From NCBI RefSeq assembly GCF_022374875.2, contig NZ_CP092427.2:3224001-3288000 (forward strand): a stretch of 64,000 nucleotides of DNA, read 5' to 3'. Shown here piece by piece: positions 1 to 9,233 of this stretch. This DNA comes from Mycolicibacterium rufum (GTDB lineage Bacteria > Actinomycetota > Actinomycetes > Mycobacteriales > Mycobacteriaceae). The notes under the pieces were generated by a model. It did no database searches, had not been told where the DNA came from, and saw only the letters and a list, made by a program, of their open reading frames with translations. Within the stretch, counting starts at the first letter, position 1. Each line of letters opens with the position of its first letter. The position numbers and the translations under genes are program-made.

Positions 1-1
1 G

Positions 2-835
2 GACGCCGAGAAGGTGCTGCGGTGCTCCGCGGAGGCCGGGGTGGGCGGTCGCGTTCGGCACGTGATGATCCCCGGCATGATCGAGGAGGACGAGGGCCGG
101 CCGATCGAGATGAAGCCCAAGCTCGACGTGCTCGATTTCTGGAAGATGATCCAGCCGGAGCTGCCCGGCATCAAGGGGCTGTGCACCCAGGTCACTGCGT
201 TCATGGACGAGTCGACGCTGGGCGCGCGGCTGACCGAACTGGTCGGCAGCGGCTTCGAGGGCATTGCGTTCGTCGGTGTGCCGCGCACGCTCAACGACGG
301 GGAAGGGTCCGGTGTCGCCCCGACCGATGCGTTGTCGATGTTCGACGACGTCGTCGACAACCGCGGCGCGATCCTCATCCCCACCCGCGAGGGCGAGCAG
401 GGCCGGTTCACCTTCAAGTGCGACCGCGGCGCCACCTACGGCATGACCCAACTGCTTTACTCCGACGCGATCGTCGACTTCCTGACCGAGTTCGCCAAGA
501 CCAGCGAGCACCGGCCCGAGATCCTGCTGTCGTTCGGTTTCGTGCCCGCTGTGGAGAACAAGGTCGGGCTGATCAACTGGCTGATCCAGGATCCGGGCAA
601 CGCGGCCGTCGCCGCCGAGCAGGACTTCGTCAAGCAGCTCGCCGGCGCGGAGCCGGTGGAGCGCCGCAAGCTGATGGTCGATCTGTACAAGCGGGTCGTC
701 GACGGCGTCGGTGAGCTCGGCTTCCCGCTCAGCGTGCACTTCGAGGCGACCTACGGCATCAACACCCCGGCGTTCCAGACGTTCTCGGAGATGCTGGCGC
801 ACTGGGCGCCCGATCAGCCGTCCGGTTCGCGCTGA
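2..835 (+). CDS. Methylenetetrahydrofolate reductase-like protein, 5' end missing (Rv2172c family)
   Basis: The reading frame is open from the first bases, so the N-terminus lies outside the window; 277 residues are visible. The sequence resembles the short mycobacterial FAD-independent methylenetetrahydrofolate reductase family (Rv2172c type). Family-like stretches are RHVMIPGMIEED, KPKLDVLDFW, GLCTQVTAFMDE, GVPRTLNDGEGSGVAPTDAL and TYGMTQLLYSDAIV. By family knowledge it would reduce methylene-THF in one-carbon metabolism in the cytoplasm. The GTG at 14 lies inside the conserved region and is unlikely to be the true start. The product is inferred from memory of the family; a general MetF-fold protein is the alternative. 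Confidence 0.75.
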   Translation, partial: DAEKVLRCSAEAGVGGRVRHVMIPGMIEEDEGRPIEMKPKLDVLDFWKMIQPELPGIKGLCTQVTAFMDESTLGARLTELVGSGFEGIAFVGVPRTLNDGEGSGVAPTDALSMFDDVVDNRGAILIPTREGEQGRFTFKCDRGATYGMTQLLYSDAIVDFLTEFAKTSEHRPEILLSFGFVPAVENKVGLINWLIQDPGNAAVAAEQDFVKQLAGAEPVERRKLMVDLYKRVVDGVGELGFPLSVHFEATYGINTPAFQTFSEMLAHWAPDQPSGSR

Positions 836-865
836 GTTTTCCTCCCCGGTGCGGTCTACTGGGGT

Positions 866-1327
866 ATGAGCACGCCGATCGTCGCGCGGGCCGCCGCGCT
901 GCTGGCCGTGGCGTCGGCGGTGCTGCACGGCGGTGCGCTTCCCGGCACGACGAATCCGTGGCTCGCGGGGCTGACCGTGGCGATGATCGCGGGGTGTCTG
1001 TTCTGCGCCGGGGAGCTGCTGATCCGCGACACCGTGCGGGCCTGGGTGCTGGTCGCGATCATGAACCTGGCGATGATCGGCGCGCACCTGCCGATGCCCG
1101 CCGGACACCACCACGGGGGGCTCGTTGCGGCGGGTGCCGCGGCGCTGCCGCCGGCCGCGGCGGTCGCCGTCGTCGAGGTGCTGCTCGCCGCCGCGGTGCT
1201 GTTCGTGCGCACCCGAGCGCTCGCGCCGACCGTCACCGCGGCGTGCCAGAGTGGAGTACATGACCTCGGAGCCTCTCCCGGTCGGCCGGCTGGGCGCGAC
1301 CTCGATCGACTGCCCGGATCCGGCTGA
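866..1327 (+). CDS. Small integral membrane protein, unknown function
   Basis: This 153-residue protein has about four hydrophobic segments (roughly residues 5-22, 30-48, 55-72 and 85-113) and a His-rich loop (AGHHHGG) near residue 84. I do not recognise a family. The ATG at 866 lies 31 bp after the preceding stop with no convincing ribosome site. Its last 22 codons overlap the start of the glyoxalase-like gene in another frame, so the C-terminal tail is unlike the membrane core and may be unstructured. The membrane location is inferred from hydrophobicity only. Confidence 0.55.
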   Translation: MSTPIVARAAALLAVASAVLHGGALPGTTNPWLAGLTVAMIAGCLFCAGELLIRDTVRAWVLVAIMNLAMIGAHLPMPAGHHHGGLVAAGAAALPPAAAVAVVEVLLAAAVLFVRTRALAPTVTAACQSGVHDLGASPGRPAGRDLDRLPGSG

Positions 1328-1649
1328 GCTGGCGGACTTCTACGGCGCGCTGCTCGGCATGCGGCGTCTGGTCGAGACGCCCGACGGCGGCGTGGTGGCG
1401 ATCACCGACGGCGCCGCGATCCTGGCGATGATGCGCGTCGACCCCTACGTCGCGCCGACCTGGCCCGCGGGCGCCCGCCCGCAGCAGATGCACCTCGACG
1501 TGTCGGTCGACGACCTGGACCGCGCTGTCGATGCGGCCGAGCATCTCGGCGCGCGTCAGGCCGCGGAGCAGGCGCAGCCGTCGCTGTGGCGGGTGATGCT
1601 CGACCCCGCCGGGCATCCCTTCTGCCTGACGACGGTCGGCGCCGGCTGA
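1260..1649 (+). CDS. VOC (glyoxalase/bleomycin resistance fold) protein
   Basis: This 129-residue protein has the vicinal-oxygen-chelate pattern: an N-terminal half with DCPDPAELADFYGALLGM and a C-terminal half ending LDPAGHPFCLTT, with QMHLDVSVDDLDRAV between. Such proteins bind a metal and act as dioxygenases, lyases or resistance proteins; the substrate cannot be told here. The ATG at 1260 is chosen because homology begins right after it. It overlaps the upstream membrane gene by 68 nt and ends 1 bp before hrpA, so it may share a transcript with both. Confidence 0.75.
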   Translation: MTSEPLPVGRLGATSIDCPDPAELADFYGALLGMRRLVETPDGGVVAITDGAAILAMMRVDPYVAPTWPAGARPQQMHLDVSVDDLDRAVDAAEHLGARQAAEQAQPSLWRVMLDPAGHPFCLTTVGAG

Positions 1650-1650
1650 C

Positions 1651-4600
1651 ATGCCCGACACCGCCGCCGCCGAAGTGCGCGCGTTGCGCGCGCGGCTGGA
1701 CGGCCTGACGCTGCGCGACGCGGCCCGGCTGGGCCGCAACCTGCGCACCGCGCGGACCCCCGACGCCGCCACGCTCGAGCGGCTCACCCGGCAGTTCGCG
1801 GCCGCCGAGGCGCTGGTCGCCACCCGCGAAGCCGCCGTGCCCACCATCAGCTACCCGGATCTTCCGGTCAGCGAGCGGCGCGACGACATCAAGGCCGCGA
1901 TCGCCGCCCATCAGGTGGTCATCGTCGCGGGCGAGACCGGCTCGGGCAAGACCACGCAGCTGCCCAAGATCTGCCTGGAACTCGGCCGCGGCATCCGCGG
2001 CACCATCGGGCACACCCAACCGCGCCGACTGGCCGCGCGCACGGTCGCCCAGCGCATCGCCGACGAACTCGGCACCCCGCTGGGCGATGCGGTCGGTTAC
2101 ACCGTGCGGTTCACCGACCAGGCGAGCGACCGCACCCTGGTGAAGCTGATGACCGACGGCATCCTGCTCGCCGACATCCAGCGCGACCGGCGGCTGCTGC
2201 GCTACGACACGCTGATCATCGACGAGGCCCACGAGCGCAGCCTCAACATCGACTTCCTGCTCGGCTATCTGCGCCAGCTGCTGCCGCGCCGGCCGGACCT
2301 CAAGGTGATCGTCACCTCGGCGACCATCGAGCCCGAGCGCTTCGCCCGCCACTTCGGCACCGCCGACGGCCCGGCGCCGGTCCTCGAGGTGAGCGGCCGC
2401 ACCTATCCCGTCGAGATCCGTTACCGCCCTTTGGAAGTACCGGTGGTCGGCGAGGGTGACGATCCGGACGACCCGGACCACGAAGTGGTCCGCACCGAGC
2501 TGCGCGACCCGACTGAGGCGATCGTCGACGCGGTGCGCGAACTCGCCGCCGAACCGCCCGGCGACGTGCTGGTGTTCCTGTCCGGAGAGCGCGAGATCCG
2601 CGACACCGCAGAGGCCTTGCGGGCCGACCTGGGCGAGCACGCCGAGATCCTGCCGCTGTACGCCCGGCTGCCGACCGCCGAGCAGCAGAAGGTGTTCAGC
2701 CCGAGCCGGGCGCGCCGGCGCGTGGTGCTGGCGACCAACGTCGCCGAGACATCGCTGACCGTGCCCGGCATCCGCTACGTCGTCGACCCCGGCACGGCCC
2801 GGATCTCCCGCTACAGCCGCCGCACCAAAGTGCAGCGGCTGCCGATCGAACCGATCTCGCAGGCGTCGGCCGCGCAGCGCGCCGGCCGGTCCGGACGGAC
2901 CGCGCCCGGTGTGTGCATCCGGCTGTACTCCGAGGAGGATTTCGCCTCCCGGCCGCGCTACACCGATCCGGAGATCCTGCGCACCAACCTCGCCGCGGTG
3001 ATCCTGCAGATGGCCGCGCTCGGCTTCGGCGACATCGAGGGGTTCGGCTTCCTCGACCCACCCGACGCCCGCAGCATCCGCGACGGCATCGCGCTGCTGA
3101 CCGAACTCGGCGCGTTGACCGACGGTGAGCTGACCCCGCTGGGCCGCCGGCTGGCGCAGATCCCGGTCGACCCGCGGCTGGGCCGGATGATCCTGCAGGC
3201 CGAGACCGAGGGCTGCGTGCGCGAGATGCTGGTGCTCGCCGCGGCGCTGTCGATACCCGACCCGCGCGAGCGGCCCACCGACCGGGAGGAGGCGGCGCGC
3301 GCCAAGCACGCCCGGTTCGCCGACGAGAACTCCGACTTCGTGTCCTTCCTGAACCTGTGGCGATACCTGGGGGAGCAGCGAAAGGAGCGCTCCGGCAGTT
3401 CGTTCCGGCGGATGTGCCGCGAAGAGTTCCTGCATTACCTGCGGATCCGCGAATGGCAGGATCTGGTGGGCCAGCTGCGGTCCATCTGCCGCGACCTGGG
3501 TATCACCGAGTCCGACGAACCGGCCGATCCCGCCCGGGTGCACGCCGCCCTCACCGCGGGGCTGCTGTCCCACGTCGGCATGCGCGAGGAGTCCAAAGGC
3601 CGTGACTCCCGGGAGTTCCTGGGTGCGCGCAACGCCCGCTTCGTGCTGGCGCCCGGTTCGGTGCTGACCCGCAGGCCACCGCGCTGGGTGGTGGTCGCCG
3701 ACCTCGTCGAGACCAGCCGGCTCTACGGCAGGATCGCCGCGCGCATCGACCCGGAGACTGTCGAACGGGTGGCCGGGCACCTCGTGCAGCGCAGTCACAG
3801 TGAGCCGCACTGGGATTCCGAACGCGGCGCGGTGATGGCCTACGAGCGGGTGACGCTGTACGGGCTGCCCCTGGTGGCGCGGCGCCGGGTGGGCTACGCG
3901 CAGATCGATCCGCCGGTGGCGCGGGAGCTGTTCCTCCGGCACGCCCTGGTGGAGCAGGACTGGCGCACCCGACACCACTTCTTCACCGACAATGCGCGGC
4001 TGCGCAGCGAACTGGCCGAACTGGAGGAGCGGGCCCGCCGCCGCGACCTGCTGGTCGGCGACGACGAGATCTTCGCGTTCTACGACACCCGCATCCCGGC
4101 CGACGTGGTGTCGGCCCGTCACTTCGACGGGTGGTGGCGCAAGCAGCGGCACAAGACGCCGGATCTGCTGACGATGACCCGGGATGACCTGCTGCGCAAC
4201 GACTCCGGTGGCGAGCAGCCCGACGCCTGGGAGGCCGGAGACCTCGCGCTGCCGCTGACATATCGCTACGACCCGGGCGCCGCCGACGACGGGGTGACCG
4301 TGCACGTCCCGGTCGACGTGCTCGCCCGCCTCGGCGGCGACGACTTCGCCTGGCAGGTGCCCGCGCTGCGGGAGGAACTGCTCACCGCGCTGATCCGGTC
4401 GCTGCCCAAGGACCTGCGGCGCAACTTCGTGCCCGCCCCCGACACGGCGCGGGCGCTGCTGGCCTCGATCACACCTGACAGCGGACCCCTGCTCGACGCG
4501 GTGCAACGCGAATTACGCAGGCGCACCGGCATCCTCGTGCCCATCGACGCCTTCGACCTGGAGAAGATCCCGCCGCACCTGCGGGTCACCTTCGCGGTCG

Positions 4601-5571
4601 AGGGTGGCGACGGATCGGTCGTCGCGCGGGGTAAGGATCTCGGCGCGCTGCAGCGCACGCTCGCCGCACCGGCGCGCGACGCCGTTGCCGCGGCCGCCGG
4701 TGACCTCGAGCGCACCGGGTTGCGCGGCTGGCCCGACATCGACGAACTGCCGCGGGTGGTCGAGCGGCAGGGCGCCTCCGGGCACACGGTGCGCGGATAC
4801 CCGGCCCTGGTCGACAACGGCTCGTCGGTGGCCGTGCGGGTCTTCCCCACCGAGGCCGAGCAGGCGCTCGCCGCGCCGGCGGGCACCCGGCGGCTGGTGC
4901 GCCTGGCAGGCCCGTCGGTGACCAAAGCGGTCGAGAAGGCATTGGACACCCGGACACGGCTGACGCTGGGCACCAACCCCGACGGCTCGCTGACGGCGTT
5001 GGTCGAGGACTGCGCCGACGCCGCGATGCAGGTGCTGGTGCCCCAACCCGTCTGGCGCCGAACGGATTTCGAGCTGGCCCGCGCGCGGGCCGCCGAGGCG
5101 CTGGTGCCGACCACGCTCGACGTGCTCCGCCGCGCCGGGTCGGTGATCGCCGCGCTGCACGACGTGCACCTGGCCCTGCCCGAACGTCCCAGCGCCGCGC
5201 AGGCCGACGCCGTCGCCGACATCCGCGCGCAGCTCTCCCGGCTGATGCCGCCCGGTTTCGTCGCCGCGGCCGGCGCACCGCGGCTGGCCGACCTGACCCG
5301 GTACCTGACCGCGGTGAACCGGCGGCTGGATCGGTTGCCGCACGGGCTGGGCGCCGACCGGGAGCGGATGGACCGGGTCGCCGCGGTCCGCGCCGCCTAC
5401 GACGACGTCGTCTCCGCGCTGTCTCCGGCGCGTGCCGCAGCCGACGACGTGCGCGACATCGCGTGGATGATCGAGGAACTACGGGTGAGCCTGTGGGCTC
5501 AGCAGCTCGGCACCCCGCGGCCGGTCAGCGAGCAGCGGATCTACCGCGCCCTCGACGCCCTGTCCCTCTGA
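1651..5571 (+). CDS. hrpA: ATP-dependent DEAH-box RNA helicase HrpA
   Basis: The 1306 residues match the usual length of bacterial HrpA. Walker A GETGSGKTTQLPK lies near residue 93, the DEAH box (DEAHERSLN) begins at residue 191, SATI follows, and motif VI QRAGRSGR is near residue 409. The rest matches the helicase-associated, OB-fold and DUF3418-type C-terminal regions. HrpA unwinds RNA in the cytoplasm and has been linked to mRNA processing and to rescue of stalled ribosomes in other bacteria. The ATG lies 1 bp after the glyoxalase-like stop, suggesting coupling. Long open frames antisense to this gene are shadows caused by GC-rich codon use. Confidence 0.95.
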   Translation: MPDTAAAEVRALRARLDGLTLRDAARLGRNLRTARTPDAATLERLTRQFAAAEALVATREAAVPTISYPDLPVSERRDDIKAAIAAHQVVIVAGETGSGKTTQLPKICLELGRGIRGTIGHTQPRRLAARTVAQRIADELGTPLGDAVGYTVRFTDQASDRTLVKLMTDGILLADIQRDRRLLRYDTLIIDEAHERSLNIDFLLGYLRQLLPRRPDLKVIVTSATIEPERFARHFGTADGPAPVLEVSGRTYPVEIRYRPLEVPVVGEGDDPDDPDHEVVRTELRDPTEAIVDAVRELAAEPPGDVLVFLSGEREIRDTAEALRADLGEHAEILPLYARLPTAEQQKVFSPSRARRRVVLATNVAETSLTVPGIRYVVDPGTARISRYSRRTKVQRLPIEPISQASAAQRAGRSGRTAPGVCIRLYSEEDFASRPRYTDPEILRTNLAAVILQMAALGFGDIEGFGFLDPPDARSIRDGIALLTELGALTDGELTPLGRRLAQIPVDPRLGRMILQAETEGCVREMLVLAAALSIPDPRERPTDREEAARAKHARFADENSDFVSFLNLWRYLGEQRKERSGSSFRRMCREEFLHYLRIREWQDLVGQLRSICRDLGITESDEPADPARVHAALTAGLLSHVGMREESKGRDSREFLGARNARFVLAPGSVLTRRPPRWVVVADLVETSRLYGRIAARIDPETVERVAGHLVQRSHSEPHWDSERGAVMAYERVTLYGLPLVARRRVGYAQIDPPVARELFLRHALVEQDWRTRHHFFTDNARLRSELAELEERARRRDLLVGDDEIFAFYDTRIPADVVSARHFDGWWRKQRHKTPDLLTMTRDDLLRNDSGGEQPDAWEAGDLALPLTYRYDPGAADDGVTVHVPVDVLARLGGDDFAWQVPALREELLTALIRSLPKDLRRNFVPAPDTARALLASITPDSGPLLDAVQRELRRRTGILVPIDAFDLEKIPPHLRVTFAVEGGDGSVVARGKDLGALQRTLAAPARDAVAAAAGDLERTGLRGWPDIDELPRVVERQGASGHTVRGYPALVDNGSSVAVRVFPTEAEQALAAPAGTRRLVRLAGPSVTKAVEKALDTRTRLTLGTNPDGSLTALVEDCADAAMQVLVPQPVWRRTDFELARARAAEALVPTTLDVLRRAGSVIAALHDVHLALPERPSAAQADAVADIRAQLSRLMPPGFVAAAGAPRLADLTRYLTAVNRRLDRLPHGLGADRERMDRVAAVRAAYDDVVSALSPARAAADDVRDIAWMIEELRVSLWAQQLGTPRPVSEQRIYRALDALSL

Positions 5572-5576
5572 CCCCG

Positions 5577-7259
5577 TCAGCCCAGCGCGGCGATCCGGGC
5601 CACCGTCAACGCGGAGGCGAGCTGCAGCAGGTCGGCCGGTCGGGACAGCTGCAGGCCGGTCAACTCCTCGAGCCGGCGCATCCGCTGGGCCACGGTGTTC
5701 GGGTGAAGGTGCAGTCGGGCCGCGGCGGCGCGCCGGTCCAGCCCGGTGTCGAGCACCACTCGCGCGGTGTCGAGCAGTTCGGTGGAGCGGGTGCGGTCGT
5801 ACTCCGCGGCGCGACCGAGCACCGACATGGCGAATTGCCGGAGCCGCTGCGGGTCGCCGAGTTCGAGCAGCAGATGGTCGATCGTGATGTCGGTCAGGTC
5901 GATCACCGTCGACGCCCCGCCCGCGAGATCCAGTGCCCCGCGCAATGTTCGGTACGTCGCGGGCAGCTCCTGCGCGCTCACCTCGGCCGACACCGCGGCG
6001 CGGGCGTGGTCGACGACGCCTGTGCCGGTGAGGAAGTCGACCAGGCGGCGGGCCGTGTCGACGGCCAGGCCTGCGCCTGCGGGCAGGATCAGGATCAGGT
6101 CGCCGCGGTGCGCGGCGGACAGTGGCCGCGGCGCGGCGCGGGCGAAGAACCGGTCCGCGGCGCTCAGCACCCGTTCACCGTCGGCGGCGCGCAAAGCGAT
6201 CAGCGTCTGCCCGCCCGCCAGATCCCACCCGAGCCGGCGGGCCCGCTCGAGCAACGCGGGCATGCCGGCCGCGTCGGAGCCCAGCAGGTCGGCCACCAGC
6301 GAACCCCGCAGGCGCTGTTCGACTTCGGCGGCCGTGCGGGCGCGCAGCAGTTCCAGCGCAGTGACCACCGCCGCGTGCTCCATCGCCCGCACGTCGAGCC
6401 CCGACAGCGCGTGGTCTCCGGCGAGCACATGGATGTGGGCGACCGGGGCGCCGTCGAGGATCACGTCGGTCGCCGTGGTCGCCGTGGTCACCGTGGCTGG
6501 GGCCTCGGCGCCGACTGCCGCGTCGGCCGGCCATCGCGCCGCGGCCAGCTGCTCGGCGTAGGAGTCCTGGATGCGAACCGGCCGGTCGAGCAGTTCGGCC
6601 AGTGCCGCCGCGACACCGGCCACGCCCTCCCCGCGCAGCGCGGTCGCGGTGAGCAGCGTGTGCACCTCCTCGGCGCGCTGCAGTTCCCGGATGGTGGCCT
6701 GCTCGGCGGCGCGCAACTGTGCCGTGCCCAGCGCGATGGCGACCTGGGTGGCCAGCGTGCTCACCAGCCCGATCTCGGCCCGGTCGAAGCGGTGCGGCTG
6801 GGCGCGGTACCCGTTGAGCGCTCCGACCACGTCGCCGGCCCGGCGCAGCGGCACCGAGATCAGCGCCCGGTAGCCCTGCTCGTGCGCGACGCCGCTCCAC
6901 GTGAAATGCGGCATGCGGTCGATGTCCTCGACGGTCACCACCTCGCCGGTGCGGAACGCGATGCTCGTCGGCGCCTCCTGCTCCCCGCGCGTGTCGAGCA
7001 GGATGGGCCGGTCGGCGTTGACCTGGGCGACGTACTCGCCGGACAGGCCGTGCGAGCCGACGATCGTCAGCGCGGTGCGCGAGGGGTCGGGCAGGAAGAC
7101 CGCGCAGAAGTCGTAGTCGAGCAGCGTGCACGCGGTGCGGGCCACCCGGTCCAGCACCGCCGCCACCGGCTCGTCCCCGCCGACCGCTTCTCCGATATCG
7201 GCCAGTGCGCCGAGCCAGAACTCCAGCGGCCGCGCCGCGTCCTGTGTCGCCGGTGACAT
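5577..7259 (-). CDS. PucR/CdaR-type transcriptional regulator with GAF domain
   Basis: This 560-residue regulator has an N-terminal GAF-like sensor domain (about residues 30-170), a central PucR/GGDEF-like region and a C-terminal helix-turn-helix near residues 510-540 (RLHLHPNTVAQRMRRLEELTG). The ATG at 7259 (MSPATQ) is preferred over an upstream in-frame TTG at 7286. It is divergent from the ABC importer and catabolic operon with 100 bp between the starts, the usual arrangement for a pathway-specific regulator. PucR-family proteins often control purine or other N-compound use; the ligand here is unknown. Its stop lies 5 bp from the convergent hrpA stop. Confidence 0.85.
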   Translation of the reverse strand: MSPATQDAARPLEFWLGALADIGEAVGGDEPVAAVLDRVARTACTLLDYDFCAVFLPDPSRTALTIVGSHGLSGEYVAQVNADRPILLDTRGEQEAPTSIAFRTGEVVTVEDIDRMPHFTWSGVAHEQGYRALISVPLRRAGDVVGALNGYRAQPHRFDRAEIGLVSTLATQVAIALGTAQLRAAEQATIRELQRAEEVHTLLTATALRGEGVAGVAAALAELLDRPVRIQDSYAEQLAAARWPADAAVGAEAPATVTTATTATDVILDGAPVAHIHVLAGDHALSGLDVRAMEHAAVVTALELLRARTAAEVEQRLRGSLVADLLGSDAAGMPALLERARRLGWDLAGGQTLIALRAADGERVLSAADRFFARAAPRPLSAAHRGDLILILPAGAGLAVDTARRLVDFLTGTGVVDHARAAVSAEVSAQELPATYRTLRGALDLAGGASTVIDLTDITIDHLLLELGDPQRLRQFAMSVLGRAAEYDRTRSTELLDTARVVLDTGLDRRAAAARLHLHPNTVAQRMRRLEELTGLQLSRPADLLQLASALTVARIAALG

Positions 7260-7327
7260 AGGAAACAGACTAAGTGTGTGTGTCAAGACATTGCGGCACG
7301 TCGGCGCGGACCCGCACAGTGAGTGTC

Positions 7328-7341
7328 GTGACCGCGGTCAC
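7328..7341. promoter_or_regulatory. Perfect 14-bp palindrome, candidate operator
   Basis: GTGACCGCGGTCAC is a perfect palindrome placed 18 bp before the GTG start of the substrate-binding lipoprotein, just upstream of its ribosome site (AAGGAGG at 7347-7353). It lies in the divergent region shared with the PucR-type regulator, so it is a good candidate binding site for that or another regulator. Binding is inference. Confidence 0.45.
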
Positions 7342-7359
7342 AGACGAAGGAGGTGGCCG

Positions 7360-8409
7360 GTGAGGCCCGACAATCGACCCTGGCGGCGGGTGACGCTCGC
7401 CGTGGTGGTGCTGGTGACGCTCGTGCTGAGCACCGGCTGCTCGGCCGGGCTGGGCGGCCCGGCGTCGTCGCGCACGGCGCGTGACGGCGTCATCCGCTTC
7501 ACGTTCGCGCCCGACCCGATCTGGGACTACATGAACGAGACGGGCGTCGTGGACGCCTGGCAGCGCGAGACCGGCTACCGCATCGAGACCAGCGCCACGT
7601 GGGACGAGTTCGGATTGTTCGCCGGCGGTCACGCCGACATCATCTCCACCGCCTCGTTCGAGGTGCCCGGCCTGGAGGAGCAGACGCGGCGCGACACCGT
7701 GATCATCGGCAAGTACAACGCCGAACGCAGCCGCATCCTGGTCCGTGCCGACGACCCCGCCCAGACGCTGGCCGACCTGCGAGGCAAGCGGCTCGGGGTG
7801 TTCACGACGGTGTCGGGCACGCTGGTGTGGAGCGCGCTGGTCAAACAGATGCACGACATGAATCTCGTCGACGGCGACTTCGACGTGATCGTCGCCGACA
7901 TCCAGAACCTGTCGAACCTGTTGGCGCGCGGCGAGATCGACGCCTGCATCTGCTATCCGGACCTGTCCGCCCGCGAACTGCGGGACGGCTCGGTACGCCC
8001 GCTCTACGACGGCAAGTCCTCGGCTGACCTGTTCGCCGAGCTCGTCGCACCGGGCCACGACGGCCCGATGGGCAACGTGTTCGTCGCCCGCAAGGACTGG
8101 GTGGACGCGCACCCGGCCGAGGTGTCGGCCTTCCTCGACCTCTGGGACCGCGGTCTCGCCGAATGGCAGGCGCACCGCGACGAGATGATCGAGAGGTACC
8201 CGCAGCACTTCGCGGTCGCCACCCCCGAGGACATCACGTTCATGAAAGCCTATGTCAGCGAACATGACTGGGTGGTCGACGAGGTCCGCTTCGACCCGCG
8301 GTGGGCCGAGGACGAGAGCTCGATCTTCGACCTGATGCGCGCCACCGGCGTCATCGGCGACGACGTCACCGATCCGAAGTTCCTGCCGACCCGAGGAGTC
8401 CAGCCGTGA
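7360..8409 (+). CDS. ABC transporter substrate-binding lipoprotein (NMT1/TauA type)
   Basis: The GTG at 7360 is fixed by a strong AAGGAGG 7 bp upstream and gives 349 residues. The N-terminus is a lipoprotein signal (RR near the start, hydrophobic stretch, lipobox LSTGC), so the protein should be lipid-anchored outside the membrane. The body resembles the NMT1/THI5/TauA group of periplasmic binding proteins that capture sulfonates, nitrate, pyrimidine precursors or aromatic acids (TRRDTVIIGKYNAERSRILV, DLRGKRLGVFTTVSGT). It is the first gene of an importer plus catabolic operon and overlaps the permease start (GTGA). The ligand is not evident. Confidence 0.85.
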   Translation: MRPDNRPWRRVTLAVVVLVTLVLSTGCSAGLGGPASSRTARDGVIRFTFAPDPIWDYMNETGVVDAWQRETGYRIETSATWDEFGLFAGGHADIISTASFEVPGLEEQTRRDTVIIGKYNAERSRILVRADDPAQTLADLRGKRLGVFTTVSGTLVWSALVKQMHDMNLVDGDFDVIVADIQNLSNLLARGEIDACICYPDLSARELRDGSVRPLYDGKSSADLFAELVAPGHDGPMGNVFVARKDWVDAHPAEVSAFLDLWDRGLAEWQAHRDEMIERYPQHFAVATPEDITFMKAYVSEHDWVVDEVRFDPRWAEDESSIFDLMRATGVIGDDVTDPKFLPTRGVQP

Positions 8410-9233
8410 CCCAGACCGTCGCCCCGCCGGATTCGCCGACCGCACCGGCGCCTGCCGGCCGCCGGCCCCGCAGGGGCTCCGTCGCCGGCGTGCGGTGGCT
8501 CGCCTCCGGTGCCGCACTGCTGCTGGCACTGGCGATCTGGGCGGCCGTCGCGGCCTGGATCGACGATCCGATCGTGCCGCGGCCCGCCGGCGTGGCCGAG
8601 CAGGTCGTCGCGATCGTCGTCTCCGGTGAGGCGCTGACCAACTTCACGGCCAGCATCGCCAAGATCGCCGCCGGCTTCGCGATCGCGATGGCAGGAGGTC
8701 TGGTGATCGGATTCGCCATGGGCCGTTCGGCGTTCATGACGTCGTACTTCTCGCTACCGCTGTTCGTGCTCGGCAACATGCCGGGGCTGACGTATGCGGT
8801 GTTCGGGCTGCTGATCTTCGGCGTCGGCGCCGGCGGGCCCATCGTGGTCTCGGCACTGGTGGCGCTGCCGTTCATCGCGATCAATGTCGCCGAGGGCGTG
8901 CGCTCGGTGGACGGCAAGCTGCTGTCGATGTGCCACGCCTTCGGTCGCAGCCGCACCGACGTGCTGCGCCACCTGTACCTGCCGGCCGTGACGACGTTCG
9001 TCTTCGCCGGGGTCCGGTACGGCTTCGCGATGGCCTGGAAGGTCGAGGCGCTGACCGAGGTGTTCGGCGCCGGCAGCGGGGTCGGCTTCATGATCCGCAA
9101 GGCCTATCAGGAGTTCCGCGTCGACGACATGCTCGCGTGGACCACGCTCTTCATCATCGCGATGGTGCTGATCGAACGCGGCCTGGCCGCGTTGGAGAAC
9201 CGCTTCTTCGCCTGGCGGAAGGAACTCGCATGA
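8406..9233 (+). CDS. ABC transporter permease (SsuC/TauC type)
   Basis: This 275-residue membrane protein has about six transmembrane segments and the permease EAA-like loop (DGKLLSMCHAFGRSRTDVLRHLYLPA). A Pro-rich cytoplasmic N-terminus precedes the first segment. The GTG start overlaps the TGA of the binding-protein gene, and its own stop overlaps the next permease start, so the three are co-translated. It forms a pair with the following permease, so the channel is probably a heterodimer. Confidence 0.9.
   Translation: MTQTVAPPDSPTAPAPAGRRPRRGSVAGVRWLASGAALLLALAIWAAVAAWIDDPIVPRPAGVAEQVVAIVVSGEALTNFTASIAKIAAGFAIAMAGGLVIGFAMGRSAFMTSYFSLPLFVLGNMPGLTYAVFGLLIFGVGAGGPIVVSALVALPFIAINVAEGVRSVDGKLLSMCHAFGRSRTDVLRHLYLPAVTTFVFAGVRYGFAMAWKVEALTEVFGAGSGVGFMIRKAYQEFRVDDMLAWTTLFIIAMVLIERGLAALENRFFAWRKELA

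Noticed and set aside
1402..4506. Very long open frame antisense to hrpA
   Set aside because: It is a shadow of third-position GC bias. Its product is low-complexity and His/Gln/Arg-rich with no domain, while the plus strand encodes a clear helicase.
7257..7286. TTG start and TTGACA (minus strand) as start and promoter for the PucR-type gene
   Set aside because: The TTG has no ribosome site. A -10 at the proper distance from TTGACA would fall on the ATG, so the hexamer cannot serve this start.
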